64,000 nt of DNA from Brachybacterium faecium DSM 4810 (GTDB taxonomy: Bacteria > Actinomycetota > Actinomycetes > Actinomycetales > Dermabacteraceae): assembly GCA_000023405.1 (NCBI GenBank), contig CP001643.1, positions 3,038,001 through 3,102,000 on the forward strand. Direction: 5' to 3'. A program made the position numbers and the translations under genes. The stretch's first letter is position 1. The number at the start of each line of letters is the position of its first letter. The notes under the pieces were generated by a model. That model made no database searches, had not been told where the DNA came from, and was given only the letters and a program-made list of their open reading frames with translations. Of this stretch, positions 44,266-53,047 are shown piece after piece.

Positions 44266-45090
44266 GTGGCATTGCCCCTCGCCTCCGTCCAGCTGTACAC
44301 GCTGGCCGCGGAGTTCTCCGCCGACATGAACGGCTCCCTCGACAAGCTCGCGAAGATCGGCCTGAAGAACGTCGAGGCCTTCGACTTCGTGCGCCGCCCC
44401 GCCGAGATCCGCAAGGCGCTGGACGCCTCCGGCCTCGCCTCCCCCACCGGCCACGCGCCGCTGCTCTCCGATGAGCTGTGGACCCCGGACGGCTCGATCC
44501 CCACCCCCTCGAACGAGGTCGTGTTCGAGGCCGCGGCGGAGATCGGGATGTCCACCGTCATCGACCCGATGGTCCCGACCGAGCGCTGGATCACCGAGGA
44601 CGGCGTGAAGGACATCGCCGAGCGCCTCAACGCCGCTTCCGAGAAGGCCAAGGAGTTCGGGCTGAAGGTCGGCTACCACAACCACGCCCAGGAGTTCCTC
44701 GCGGACTTCGGCGGCCAGACCGCCTACCAGCGCTTCCTCTCGCTCGTGGACCCTGCGGTCGAGATCGAGCTGGACCTGTACTGGGCGCTCGTCGGCGGCC
44801 AGGACGTGGTGGGCCTGGTCAAGGAGCTCGGCGACCGTCTCGTCGCGATCCACGTCAAGGACGGCATCAAGCCCGAGACCAACCCCTTCGCGCCCGACGC
44901 CCCGAAGTTCAACTCCTCGAGCCTGGACCAGCGTCACGCCGGTGAGGGCGAGGTGCCCACGATCGAGGCGATGAACGCCGCGACGAACGTGAAGTACGCC
45001 GTCATCGAGTACGACAACGCCCCCGGCGACGTGTTCGAGGACATCGAGAACAGCTACCGCTTCCTGATCGACGGAGGTCTCGCAGCATGA
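44266..45090 (+). CDS. Sugar phosphate isomerase/epimerase (AP_endonuc_2 TIM barrel)
   Basis: 274 residues. Xylose isomerase-like barrel of the IolE/IolI type. Candidate metal ligands are the His/Glu of KVGYHNHAQEF, Glu/Asp of AVEIELDLYWAL, His of VAIHVKDGI and Glu of AVIEYDNAP. Converts or dehydrates keto-sugars or inositol derivatives. GTG 44266 follows GAAAGCAGG. ATGA overlap with the oxidoreductase gene shows they act together, a common pairing in inositol and modified sugar catabolism. Confidence 0.87.
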   Translation: MALPLASVQLYTLAAEFSADMNGSLDKLAKIGLKNVEAFDFVRRPAEIRKALDASGLASPTGHAPLLSDELWTPDGSIPTPSNEVVFEAAAEIGMSTVIDPMVPTERWITEDGVKDIAERLNAASEKAKEFGLKVGYHNHAQEFLADFGGQTAYQRFLSLVDPAVEIELDLYWALVGGQDVVGLVKELGDRLVAIHVKDGIKPETNPFAPDAPKFNSSSLDQRHAGEGEVPTIEAMNAATNVKYAVIEYDNAPGDVFEDIENSYRFLIDGGLAA

Positions 45091-46229
45091 CCACTCTCTC
45101 CCCCTTCTCCGGCCCCGTGGGCGTCGGCTTCATCGGCGTCGGCGTCATCTCCGACACCTACCTGGAGAACCTCAACTCCTTCCCGGACGTCGAGGTGCTG
45201 ATCCTCGGCGACCTCGACACCGAGCGCGCCGCCTCGCAGGCGGAGAAGCACGGCGTGCCGGCCTCCGGCACCGCGCAGGACGTGCTGGACCACCCGGGCG
45301 TGCAGGTCGTGGTGAACCTGACCATCCCGGCCGTGCACGCGGAGATCTCCTCCGCCGCGATCGCCGCGGGCAAGCACGTGTGGACCGAGAAGCCGCTGGG
45401 CCTGGACCGCGAGTCCACCGCCGCGCTGCTGAAGCAGGCCGACGAGGCCGGTCTGCGCGTGGGCTGCGCCCCCGACACCGTGCTCGGCGCGGGCGTGCAG
45501 ACCGCCAAGCGCGCGATCCTCGACGGCATCATCGGCCGTCCGCTGTTCGCGCAGACCTCGATGCAGTGGCAGGGCCCGGAGGTGTTCCACCCGAACCCCG
45601 CGTTCCTGTTCGCCAAGGGCGCCGGGCCGCTGCTGGACATCGGCCCGTACTACTTCACCACCCTGGTGAGCCTGTTCGGCACCGTCGAGAAGGTCGCCGC
45701 GATGGGTCTGAAGGCTCGTGAGGAGCGCGAGATCCTGGTGGGCCCGAACGCCGGGCAGACCTTCCCGGTCGAGCCGCCGTCGACCATCTCCGTGCTCACC
45801 CAGTTCGAGGGCGGCCAGACCGGCACCTCGCTGGTCAGCTTCGACTCGCCGCTGGCCCGCCAGGGCGTCGTCGAGATCCACGGCACCGAGGGCTCGCTCG
45901 TGGTGCCCGATCCGAACATGTTCGAGGGCCGCATCGCCTACGTGCGCCCCTTCGAGTCCTTCGGCGAGGCGCCGCCGGAGCAGGAGTGGATCGAGATCCC
46001 GCAGTCCGGCCCGGTCACCGGCCGCGGCCTGGGCCTGCTGGACATGGTCCGCTCGATCCACGAGGGCCGCCCGCACGTCGCCAGCGGCGCGGTGGGCTAC
46101 CACGTGCTGGACATCATGCTCTCGGCCGAGGAGTCGGCCGCGAGCGGCGAGTTCGTGAACGTCGAGTCCTCCGTGGACACCGTGCCGGTGCTGCCCGAGG
46201 GCTTCGACCCGCTGGCCCGCACCGTCTGA
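45087..46229 (+). CDS. Gfo/Idh/MocA family oxidoreductase
   Basis: 380 residues. N-terminal Rossmann fold (GFIGVGVISDTYLENLNSF ... ILGDLD), the EKPLG lysine motif (VWTEKPLGLDRE) and the C-terminal substrate domain with GPLLDIGPYYFTTLVSLFG, where Asp/His-position residues for sugar oxidation lie. NAD(P)-dependent oxidation of sugars or inositol-like compounds. Second gene of the operon controlled by the divergent TetR regulator. Confidence 0.9.
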   Translation: MTTLSPFSGPVGVGFIGVGVISDTYLENLNSFPDVEVLILGDLDTERAASQAEKHGVPASGTAQDVLDHPGVQVVVNLTIPAVHAEISSAAIAAGKHVWTEKPLGLDRESTAALLKQADEAGLRVGCAPDTVLGAGVQTAKRAILDGIIGRPLFAQTSMQWQGPEVFHPNPAFLFAKGAGPLLDIGPYYFTTLVSLFGTVEKVAAMGLKAREEREILVGPNAGQTFPVEPPSTISVLTQFEGGQTGTSLVSFDSPLARQGVVEIHGTEGSLVVPDPNMFEGRIAYVRPFESFGEAPPEQEWIEIPQSGPVTGRGLGLLDMVRSIHEGRPHVASGAVGYHVLDIMLSAEESAASGEFVNVESSVDTVPVLPEGFDPLARTV

Positions 46230-46291
46230 GACGGACGACCGCCGGCCGCTGCCCCTCTCCGGGCAGCGGCCGGCGTGCCGCACCCCTCGCC

Positions 46292-46297
46292 TAACCT
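46292..46297 (+). promoter_or_regulatory. -10 box TAACCT, leaderless promoter
   Basis: TAACCT, then 6 nt, then ATG 46304 of the patatin gene. Confidence 0.65.
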
Positions 46298-46303
46298 GGC
46301 GCC

Positions 46304-47335
46304 ATGACCTTCTCGGACCCTGCCGCCGCCCCCATGGATCTGGTGCTCGAGGGCGGCGGGGTGAAGGGGATCGCGCTGGCCGGGGCGCTCGAGGTGCTCG
46401 AGGAGCGCGGGTACCGGGTGAACCGGGTGGCGGGCTCGTCGGCCGGATCGATCGCCGGGGCGCTCGCGACCTCCGGGATCTCCGCCGCGCAGATGGTGGA
46501 GATCCTGCGGGAGACCGACTACCGCCGCTTCGAGGACGGCCCGTGGTGGACCCGCACCCTGCCCGGCAAGGCGCTCTCGATCCTGTTGCACAACGGCGTG
46601 CACCGCGGCACCTACCTCCACCAGTGGCTCGAGGAGCAGCTGAGCCTGCACGCGGGCCCGGAGCACACCGGCACCTTCGCCGATCTGCGCTACACCGAGC
46701 CCGACACCGCGCTGGAGGGCGCCCGCGGATACCGCCTGGTGGTGACGGTCTCCGACCTCTCCTCCGGGCGGCTGCGCTACCTGCCGCTGGATGCCGACGC
46801 CTTCGACACCACGGCCGATGCGATGCGGGTGGCGGATGCGGTGCGCGCCTCGACCTCCATCCCGCTGTTCTTCCGCCCGGTGCGCTGGCGGAACGCCGCC
46901 GGCCGGCCGACGGTGCTGGTGGACGGCGGTCTGCTGTCGAACTTCCCGGTCTCGGTGTTCGACCGGCCCGAGGGCGAGGTGCCGCGCTGGCCCACCTTCG
47001 GCATCAAGCTCTCCGCGAAGCCGGAGGCCGATTTCGGGGTGCGCAACCGCATCCGCGGGCCGCTCTCCTTCGGGAAGGCGGTGGTGGACACCGTCACCGG
47101 CTTCTACGACCGGATGCACATCGACGCCTCGCACTCCGTGGCCCGTACGATCTTCATCGACACCGACGCGGTGCGCCCCACCGAGTTCGACCTCTCCGCA
47201 GAGCAGCGCGAGCAGCTGTACCGCAAGGGCCGCAATGCCGCGACGGCCTTCCTCGACGGCGATCACGAGCAGGAGCCCTGGGACTTCGACGCCTACGTGC
47301 GCCGGTTCCGCACCCCGCCGACGGCCCAGGGGTAG
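46304..47335 (+). CDS. Patatin-like phospholipase
   Basis: 343 residues. Ser-Asp dyad lipid acyl hydrolase: oxyanion loop EGGGVKGIALAGAL, nucleophile elbow GSSAGS (Ser46 in GxSxG), and the Asp in LVDGGLLSNFPVSVF. A C-terminal region binds or positions lipids (TVTGFYDRMHIDASHS). Cytoplasmic or peripheral. ATG 46304 is set by the -10 box. Alone on its transcript. Substrate lipid unknown. Confidence 0.9.
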   Translation: MTFSDPAAAPMDLVLEGGGVKGIALAGALEVLEERGYRVNRVAGSSAGSIAGALATSGISAAQMVEILRETDYRRFEDGPWWTRTLPGKALSILLHNGVHRGTYLHQWLEEQLSLHAGPEHTGTFADLRYTEPDTALEGARGYRLVVTVSDLSSGRLRYLPLDADAFDTTADAMRVADAVRASTSIPLFFRPVRWRNAAGRPTVLVDGGLLSNFPVSVFDRPEGEVPRWPTFGIKLSAKPEADFGVRNRIRGPLSFGKAVVDTVTGFYDRMHIDASHSVARTIFIDTDAVRPTEFDLSAEQREQLYRKGRNAATAFLDGDHEQEPWDFDAYVRRFRTPPTAQG

Positions 47336-47379
47336 GAGGCGAGACCGGACCGTCGGGCGTGCGCTGGCGACCGGGCGGG

Positions 47380-47695
47380 GCGCAGGGCCGGGCGGGGCGC
47401 AGGGCCGGGCGAACGGGACGCGCGAGGGCCGACGGGCGGATGCGCGGGGGCCGACGGGCGGAAGCGTGGGGGCTGACGGGCGGATGGGCGGGCGATCATC
47501 CGGCCGAGATCGAGCGGGCGGGGACGCCCTGGCGACCGGTCGCGACGATGCGCGAGGGGGCAGGATGCCGGGCCGGGTATCGGGCGGCGCGCCACGCGCG
47601 GTGCCGGGCGGGTGCCAGGCGGGTGCCAGGCGGCGTGCCGGGCGGGAGCCAGGCGGGAGCCAGGCGGGAGCCGGGCGGCTGCCGGGCGGGGTACG
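47380..47695. repeat. GC-rich imperfect tandem repeats
   Basis: Several short imperfect arrays occur in a gene-free stretch: GGGCGGGGCGCAGGGCC twice, GCCGACGGGCGGAWGCG three times, then (GGGAGCCAGGC)n near 47620-47680. Open frames here are only by-products of very high GC. Confidence 0.7.
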
Positions 47696-47700
47696 TGTCG

Positions 47701-47742
47701 CGTCGTTCGTTCGTTTGCGGATCCGCAAACGAACGAACGACG
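47701..47742. repeat. 42-bp perfect palindrome
   Basis: Arms 47701-47718 (CGTCGTTCGTTCGTTTGC) and 47725-47742 around the central GGATCC: all 42 bp are self-complementary. The arms are clearly AT-richer than the surroundings and include a tetranucleotide repeat (GTTC). No loop, so it is a strong cruciform or transcript-end candidate; no T tract. Confidence 0.95.
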
Positions 47743-47796
47743 GGACAGGTAGCATCCACCGCACCGCAGGCATCGCACAGGAGCGGTGCCATGGGC

Positions 47797-47888
47797 CCGC
47801 AGCGCACGTCGCCTGGAGCCCACAGCGCTCGTCGCCGTGGGTCCACAGCGCTCGTCGCCATGGGTCCACAGCGCACGTCGCGCGGCGC
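47797..47888. repeat. 23-bp imperfect tandem repeat, about four copies
   Basis: Units near CCACAGCGCTCGTCGCCRTG follow each other at a 23-24 base period between the palindrome and the HTH gene. Some copies read CACGTCGC instead. No gene. Confidence 0.75.
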
Positions 47889-47992
47889 ACAGATCGTGCT
47901 ACGCGCAGCACAGCTCGTGCTTCGCGGCGCGCGGCCGGCCGTGGCGACCGACGGGCGCCGGGCGGTGGGACGGACCGCAAGGAGGTGGGCCG

Positions 47993-48814
47993 ATGGAGGC
48001 GGCGGAGTACCTCCGCGATGTCCGGCGTCAGCTCGATCTCGACCGGGCGACGCTGGCACGGCTCGGCGGAGTCAGTCCATCGACGATCGGACGGATCGAG
48101 AAGCTGGAGCTCGACCCGACCTGGGGGACGTTCTCCGGCATCCTCGAGGCCGCGGGCTTCCAGATCAGCGGGACACGCGCAGCCCCGACAGGGAACCCCT
48201 CGGCCGCCGTGGCCGCTCGCTTCGTCCTCGACGCGGTGTTCCTCGAGGAAGGCCCCCGCTGCCCCGGCCTGTTGGAGCTCGAGGTGCCCGAGACGATGGC
48301 CGAGCCCGACAGAGTGCGACTGTGGTGGGAGCGCTGGCAGCGCGCGGGCTGGCTCTCCGCCACCCCGACGCTCCTGCGCCTCAGCGACCTGGTCCGGTCG
48401 GCGGTCATCATCTCGGGCCCCGGGCGCCGTGCGATGCCGGGCGTGACTGTTGGCGACGGACGTCGATGGCGGGAACTCGCGCTGCGGATCGATGAAGCGG
48501 GATTCGACTATGCCGTCTCCGAGAACGCCGCCGCTCTCGAGAGCCCGGGCGCCGGCTACTCGCCGATCCCGCGGATCTATGTCCTCGATCCCGAGATGGT
48601 CGCCTCGGTGCTGCATCTCGAGCACTCCGCGCCAGGTCAGGGCGTTCCGCTGATCGCTGCCGACGCTCCCGAGCTCGATGACCCGGTGAGCGGCCACGCC
48701 CTCCGCCTCACCAGCCCGGGGCAGGCCATCATCGACGGTCTCATCGACACGCACGCGAGCTACTGGAAAGTCTTCCGACTGCTCAAGTTTCACGATCTGG
48801 GCACCTTCCCCTGA
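47993..48814 (+). CDS. XRE-type HTH protein with uncharacterised C-terminal domain
   Basis: 273 residues. The N-terminal 55 residues are an XRE helix-turn-helix (LDRATLARLGGVSPSTIGRIEKLELDPTWGTFSGILEAAG). The remainder has GFDYAVSENAAALESPGAG ... PRIYVLDPEMVASVL ... LRLTSPGQAIIDGLIDT, reminiscent of AbiEi-like antitoxin C-terminal regions, but this is only a resemblance. ATG 47993 has AAGGAGG 7 nt upstream. No toxin-like partner gene follows. Lower GC than its neighbours and next to a repeat-rich spacer, so acquisition is possible. Confidence 0.7.
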   Translation: MEAAEYLRDVRRQLDLDRATLARLGGVSPSTIGRIEKLELDPTWGTFSGILEAAGFQISGTRAAPTGNPSAAVAARFVLDAVFLEEGPRCPGLLELEVPETMAEPDRVRLWWERWQRAGWLSATPTLLRLSDLVRSAVIISGPGRRAMPGVTVGDGRRWRELALRIDEAGFDYAVSENAAALESPGAGYSPIPRIYVLDPEMVASVLHLEHSAPGQGVPLIAADAPELDDPVSGHALRLTSPGQAIIDGLIDTHASYWKVFRLLKFHDLGTFP

Positions 48815-48919
48815 CTCGTGGGGTCGGTGCCGCGGCTCGTCGGCGCAGTGCCGTGCCGTCGGGCCTCGCGATGGCCCCCGCCCGGCCGACCGATCAGCCC
48901 GCTCCCTACTCCTCGGGCC

Positions 48920-49300
48920 ATGCCCCGTGCCACGCTCGCCGGATCCTGCTCGCCCTCGGGCGAGCGCCGCGGCACATGGAGGAGCACGCTCGAGGTGGTC
49001 AACGATCAGGGCGAGTTCCGGATCGAGGAGACCGGCTCCCGCATCCGCCGCGCCACCGACGAGTGGTACAGCTTCCGCTGGAACGACGTCACCTCGGTGC
49101 GCGGCGAGACCCGCACGGTGCGCCGCGTGGAGCGGGAGGACTGGGGCGCCCTGGTCACCACGCGCACGATCCTCACCTCCACCCCCACCGAGTTCGTGAT
49201 CGACGCACAGCTGGACGCGCACGAGCTGGACGCCGAGCGCGGCGATCCGCGGGTGTTCTCGCAGAGCTGGGCGAGACGGATCCCGCGCGACCTGGTGTGA
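48920..49300 (+). pseudogene. C-terminal remnant of an S15/CocE-type hydrolase (probable)
   Basis: About 126 residues with good coding character from GERRGTWRSTLEVVNDQGEF to the stop. The pattern ATDEWYSFRWNDVTSVRGETRTVRRVEREDWGALVTTRTILTS ... AQLDAHEL ... VFSQSWARRIPRDLV looks like the jelly-roll end of the C-terminal domain of CocE/NonD or X-Pro dipeptidyl hydrolases, without the catalytic alpha/beta domain. No ribosome binding site is evident before ATG 48920. Probably a decayed gene; a short expressed protein cannot be excluded. Confidence 0.5.
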
Positions 49301-49371
49301 GGAGGCGCGGAGCACGCCGCGGGCGCGCCGTGGACGGGGTGCGCGGGGCCGCGTGATGGGATGCTCGGGGC

Positions 49372-51165
49372 ATGCGCGGCACCCGCCCCGCTGACGCGCT
49401 GCCCCCGAGCGGTGCACCGCCGCTGACCGTGAGACCGATGGAGGAGCCCGTGGACGCACCGGCCGCGTGGACCGCACGGATCGGTGCCATCGCGTCCCCC
49501 ACCGGCGGCACCGCCTCGAAGCAGCTGTACTTCGCGGCGTTCATGCTCGGCGTGACGCTGCTGATCGCGATTTCCCGCCCCGAGCTGGTGGTCACCGGCC
49601 TCTACCTGTCCGCGCTCGGTGTGCTCGCGGTCGCGACGGTGCTCGCCCTGACCATCCGGTGGGAGCAGCTGCGGCCCGGCTGGGCCGTGGTGGTGCCGCT
49701 GCTGGACATGGTCGCCGTCGCGATCGTGCGTGACCTGATGCGCGAGTACGCGGTGTCGCTGTCGCTGCTGGCGTTGATCCCCTGTCTGTGGCTCGCGGCC
49801 CGGCTGCGACTGCGCGGAGTGGTGGTCTCAGTGCTCGCGACCACGGCGCTGATCTCCGTGCCCACCCTGGTGCGCGCCGAGCACATCGACTCGCTCGCCA
49901 TCGCCTACGGGGCGCTCCTGCCGTTCACTGTGCTGCAGGTGGGGCTGCTGGTGGCGGGCGGGCTGCGCCTGATGGACGGGCAGAACCGCCGCCTCACCTC
50001 AGCGCTGCGCGAGAAGCAGGCGCTGTTGGAGGGGGCGGCCGCCTCCGAGCAGCTGCTGCACAACATCATCGACAGCGTGGACGTGGGGCTGGTGGTCGTG
50101 GACGAGGACGGCCACGACGTGCTCATGAACCGGGCCCAGCGGCGGGTCCACGCGCTCGCCACCGCCGCCGACGACGCGGACCCCGACGAGTCGCGGCTGC
50201 TGCTGCGCTACCCCGGCACCACCACGACGATCCCGCCCGCGCACCGGCCGGTGCGGCGGGCCGTGATGCAGGAGACCTTCGACAACTTCGTGGTGGACAT
50301 CGGCCCTCTCGGCGCGGAGAGCGCCGTGTTCTCCACCTCGGCGCGGCAGATGCTGGACCGTCACGGTGCCCGCTCCGGCGCGGTGGTGGTGTTCTCGGAC
50401 GTCACCTCCTACATCGAGACGGTCCGCTCGCAGGAGCGGTTCGTCGCATCGGTCTCGCACGAGCTGCGCACTCCGCTCACCTCGGTGATCGGCTATCTGG
50501 AGCTCGCGCAGGACGATCTGGCCCTGTCGAAGGCGTCCGCCGCCTATCTCCAGGTCGCCCACCGCAACGCCGAGCAGCTGCTGCTCATCGTGGAGGATCT
50601 CCTCGCCGATCAGGTGGCGCGCTCCGGCACGCAGGAGCTGACACTGAGACCGCGCCGGCTCTCCGAGATCGCCCAGCAGGCGGCGGAGTCCTTCGCGCTG
50701 CGCGCCGAGGAGGCGGGGATCGCGCTCGAGCTCGACCTGCAGGAGACGCCCGAGCTGCCGCTGGACGCGCAGCGGCTCCAGCAGGCGGTGGGGAACCTGC
50801 TCTCCAACGCTCTGAAGTACACGGGCCGTGGCGGGAGGGTGGATCTGCGCACGGGCGTGCACGGCAACCATGCGGAGCTGAGCGTGGCCGATACCGGGAT
50901 CGGGATGTCCGCCCAGGAGCAGCGGAACCTGTTCACGCAGTACTACCGCACCCGCACCGCACGGGAGAGCGCGATCGCCGGGCACGGGATCGGGCTGTCC
51001 CTCACCCGGCAGATCGTCCTCGCCCACGGCGGGCAGATCAGCGTGCGCTCCCAGCCCGGTGAGGGCTCGACCTTCACGCTCCGCTTCTCGCTCGATGGTG
51101 CCGACGGTGATGGGGCGGCCGTTGAGGACGGCCCGGCCATCGGTGAGCGCCGAGCCGAACCATAG
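49372..51165 (+). CDS. Membrane sensor histidine kinase
   Basis: 597 residues. Five or six membrane helices (about 50-205), a PAS-like domain (HNIIDSVDVGLVVVDEDGHDVLMNRAQRRVHAL), then HisKA with the phosphorylated H363 (FVASVSHELRTPLTSVIGYLE) and HATPase_c: N box NLLSNALKYT, G1 VADTGIGMS, G2 AGHGIGLSLT. No response regulator with a DNA-binding domain is adjacent. The nearest receiver is the single-domain protein at 54971-55348. ATG 49372 lies 6 nt after GATGCT, a weak leaderless arrangement. Confidence 0.88.
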   Translation: MRGTRPADALPPSGAPPLTVRPMEEPVDAPAAWTARIGAIASPTGGTASKQLYFAAFMLGVTLLIAISRPELVVTGLYLSALGVLAVATVLALTIRWEQLRPGWAVVVPLLDMVAVAIVRDLMREYAVSLSLLALIPCLWLAARLRLRGVVVSVLATTALISVPTLVRAEHIDSLAIAYGALLPFTVLQVGLLVAGGLRLMDGQNRRLTSALREKQALLEGAAASEQLLHNIIDSVDVGLVVVDEDGHDVLMNRAQRRVHALATAADDADPDESRLLLRYPGTTTTIPPAHRPVRRAVMQETFDNFVVDIGPLGAESAVFSTSARQMLDRHGARSGAVVVFSDVTSYIETVRSQERFVASVSHELRTPLTSVIGYLELAQDDLALSKASAAYLQVAHRNAEQLLLIVEDLLADQVARSGTQELTLRPRRLSEIAQQAAESFALRAEEAGIALELDLQETPELPLDAQRLQQAVGNLLSNALKYTGRGGRVDLRTGVHGNHAELSVADTGIGMSAQEQRNLFTQYYRTRTARESAIAGHGIGLSLTRQIVLAHGGQISVRSQPGEGSTFTLRFSLDGADGDGAAVEDGPAIGERRAEP

Positions 51166-51307
51166 GACCCGGCGTATGGCGACCGTACGGTCGGATGCTC
51201 GTCGCGAAGGAGCCGCCACAGCAGAGGACCGCAGGTGAGCGCCCCATGCGGGGACATGCCGGGATGTCGGGGCCGCCCGGCCTTCGCACCGGCGATCCCG
51301 ACACCCC

Positions 51308-51313
51308 TACTCT
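51308..51313 (+). promoter_or_regulatory. -10 box TACTCT of the stress-type small-gene cluster
   Basis: TACTCT would give a leader of about 115 nt before GTG 51435. The rest of 51166-51434 shows no gene or clear structure. Confidence 0.4.
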
Positions 51314-51434
51314 GTGATCAGCGCCACGAACAGCGCGTCGCACCGCACCCCATTCCGGGGTGAGACCAGGGATTCTCTCCGTGGCCGCCGGACGGCCGCG
51401 GCGCCGGCGGTGAATGCCGCGAAGGGAGCGTCCC

Positions 51435-51830
51435 GTGTCCACTTCTCCATCCCCTGAAGAAACCTCCATCGCAGATCTCGTGGATCGGCTCTCTGCGCAG
51501 ACCTCCCGACTGGTGCGCGACGAGTTGAAGCTCGCCCGCGCCGAATACGCCGAGAAGGCGAAGCAGGGCGGAACCGCCGCCGGATTGTTCGGTGCCGGAG
51601 CCGTGCTGGCCTGGTTCGGCGTGGGGGCCCTGCTGGCCACGCTGATCCTCGTGCTCTCGCTGGTCCTGCCGGCCTGGGCCGCAGCGCTGATCGTCACGGC
51701 GGTGGTCTTCGCCGCCGCCGGCATCGCCGCGCTGCTCGGGAAGAAGACGACCGAAGGGCTCACCGCCACCCCGGAGCGCACGCTCGAGACCGTGCGCCGG
51801 GACGCCACCGAGATCAAGGAGCGGATCTGA
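51435..51830 (+). CDS. Phage-holin-family (DUF1469) membrane protein
   Basis: 131 residues. An amphipathic N-terminal part (SIADLVDRLSAQTSRLVRDELKLARAEYAEKAKQ), two membrane helices (GLFGAGAVLAWFGVGALLATLILVLSLVLP and AALIVTAVVFAAAGIAALLG) and a charged tail. The 'holin' label comes from the family name; chromosomal copies are linked to stress, not lysis. GTG 51435 follows GAAGGGAG. Overlaps the next gene by one base. Confidence 0.85.
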   Translation: MSTSPSPEETSIADLVDRLSAQTSRLVRDELKLARAEYAEKAKQGGTAAGLFGAGAVLAWFGVGALLATLILVLSLVLPAWAAALIVTAVVFAAAGIAALLGKKTTEGLTATPERTLETVRRDATEIKERI

Positions 51831-52300
51831 TGTCCACCGCAGCTGACAGACCCGAACAGGGCGAGGACCTCCGCGTGAATCCGGGGGCCGACCGCCGCAC
51901 ACCAGAGCAGGGCACGCCCCGCCTCCCGACCGACGCCGCCGGAGAAGCCGCGGGCGTCGGCCACCGCGAGCCGGCCGACGATGCAGGGCCGGACGAGATC
52001 GAGGCTGACATCGCCCGCACCCGCCGCGACCTCGGCGAGACGGTCGCAGCCCTCTCGGACCGTCTGGACCCCACGGCGCAGGCCGAGCAGCAGCTCCATC
52101 ACCTCTCCCACCGCGCCCACGAACAGCTGGATCGGGCGCTCGAGCAGGTGGACCAGGCCCGCGACAGCGCCCGCTCCGCATTCACCCGCGCCCGGCACAC
52201 GGTCGCCGAGACCGACAGCCCTCTCCCGCCGCTGCTCGCCGCGGCCGCCGGGGCTGCCGTCTTCGCCGGCATCGGCCTGCTGCTCATCCGGCGCCCGTGA
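51830..52300 (+). CDS. DUF3618 domain protein
   Basis: 156 residues. The DUF3618 signature is DEIEADIARTRRDLGETVAALSDRLDP near residues 55-80, followed by a helical stretch and a C-terminal membrane helix (PPLLAAAAGAAVFAGIGLLLI). The first 50 residues are disordered. Commonly found between holin-family and DUF4235 genes in actinobacteria, as here. Function unknown; an envelope-stress role is inferred. Confidence 0.88.
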   Translation: MSTAADRPEQGEDLRVNPGADRRTPEQGTPRLPTDAAGEAAGVGHREPADDAGPDEIEADIARTRRDLGETVAALSDRLDPTAQAEQQLHHLSHRAHEQLDRALEQVDQARDSARSAFTRARHTVAETDSPLPPLLAAAAGAAVFAGIGLLLIRRP

Positions 52301-52326
52301 TCCCGCCCCTCGACGAGGAGAAGCCC

Positions 52327-52623
52327 ATGCCCCACCAGAGATCCACCAGCACCACCGCGAAACTGCTGTACCGGCCCGTCGGGCTGGCCAGCGGGATCCT
52401 CAGCGGCGCGATCGCCGGGCTGCTGTTCAAGCAGCTCTGGAAGCTCGCCACCCCCTCCCACACGAAGGACACCCCGAAGGCGCTCGAATCCGAGTTCCCG
52501 CTGCGGGAGATCCTCCTCGCCGCCGCGCTGCAGGGCGCGATCTACGCGATGGTCAAGGCGCTCGTGGACCGCGGCGGCGCCCGCGCCTTCGAGAAGACCT
52601 TCGGCGAATGGCCCGGCGACTGA
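52327..52623 (+). CDS. DUF4235 membrane protein
   Basis: 98 residues. Matches DUF4235: KLLYRPVGLASGILSGAIAGLLFKQLWKL, a short loop, FPLREILLAAALQGAIYAMVKALVDRGGARAFEKTFGEWPG. Two membrane helices. ATG 52327 is preferred over GTG 52297 because GAGGAGAAG lies 4-6 nt before it. Third gene of the cluster. Confidence 0.85.
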   Translation: MPHQRSTSTTAKLLYRPVGLASGILSGAIAGLLFKQLWKLATPSHTKDTPKALESEFPLREILLAAALQGAIYAMVKALVDRGGARAFEKTFGEWPGD

Positions 52624-52708
52624 CCCCTGCGACTGACCCCGCCGGCACTGCCCCACCGCACTGCACCGCACCAGGCCGCCCCACCCCACCGATCCAGGAG
52701 GACCCACC

Positions 52709-52945
52709 ATGACCAGCACACCGATGCACCACCCCGATGACGAGGCCCGCCCGCACCCGGAGGATCAGGGTGAGGAGACGCCCTCTCACGACGACGGGGA
52801 CCTCGTCGACGAGGAGACCAAGCAGCTCTCCCGCGAGGAGGCCGAGCAGCACGACGGCATCGTCGACGCCCAGGAGGACGAGATCGACGCCGAGGAGGGC
52901 GAGGACTCAGACGGCGGGCCCGCTCAGGGCGGCTACGGGCACTGA
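52709..52945 (+). CDS. Small acidic protein of unknown function
   Basis: 78 residues, about 40% Asp/Glu with no hydrophobic core, so probably disordered. ATG 52709 has CCAGGAGGA 7 nt upstream, a strong site that supports real translation. Its position after the holin/DUF3618/DUF4235 genes suggests co-expression in stress. Confidence 0.7.
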   Translation: MTSTPMHHPDDEARPHPEDQGEETPSHDDGDLVDEETKQLSREEAEQHDGIVDAQEDEIDAEEGEDSDGGPAQGGYGH

Positions 52946-53006
52946 CCCGCAGAGCCCGGCGGGGAGCGAGGGGACGCTCAGCGCCTCCCCTCGCCTCTCC
53001 GCTGGA

Positions 53007-53012
53007 TAGGAT
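53007..53012 (+). promoter_or_regulatory. -10 box TAGGAT of the glycosyltransferase gene
   Basis: TAGGAT starts a short leader of about 30 nt before ATG 53048. Confidence 0.5.
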
Positions 53013-53047
53013 CAAGGCTCCGCCGCACCTCGGAAGCGAGCCTGTCG

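Noticed and set aside
47797..47888. Tandem repeats here and at 3461 as a CRISPR array
   Set aside because: Units are directly adjacent with no spacers, and there are no cas genes.
46097..49477. 3.4-kb open frame on the minus strand across the patatin and HTH genes
   Set aside because: It crosses well-supported genes and the repeat spacer, and its product is low-complexity.
51435..51830. Holin gene as evidence of a prophage
   Set aside because: No endolysin, capsid, terminase or integrase; the holin-DUF3618-DUF4235 order is a common chromosomal cluster.
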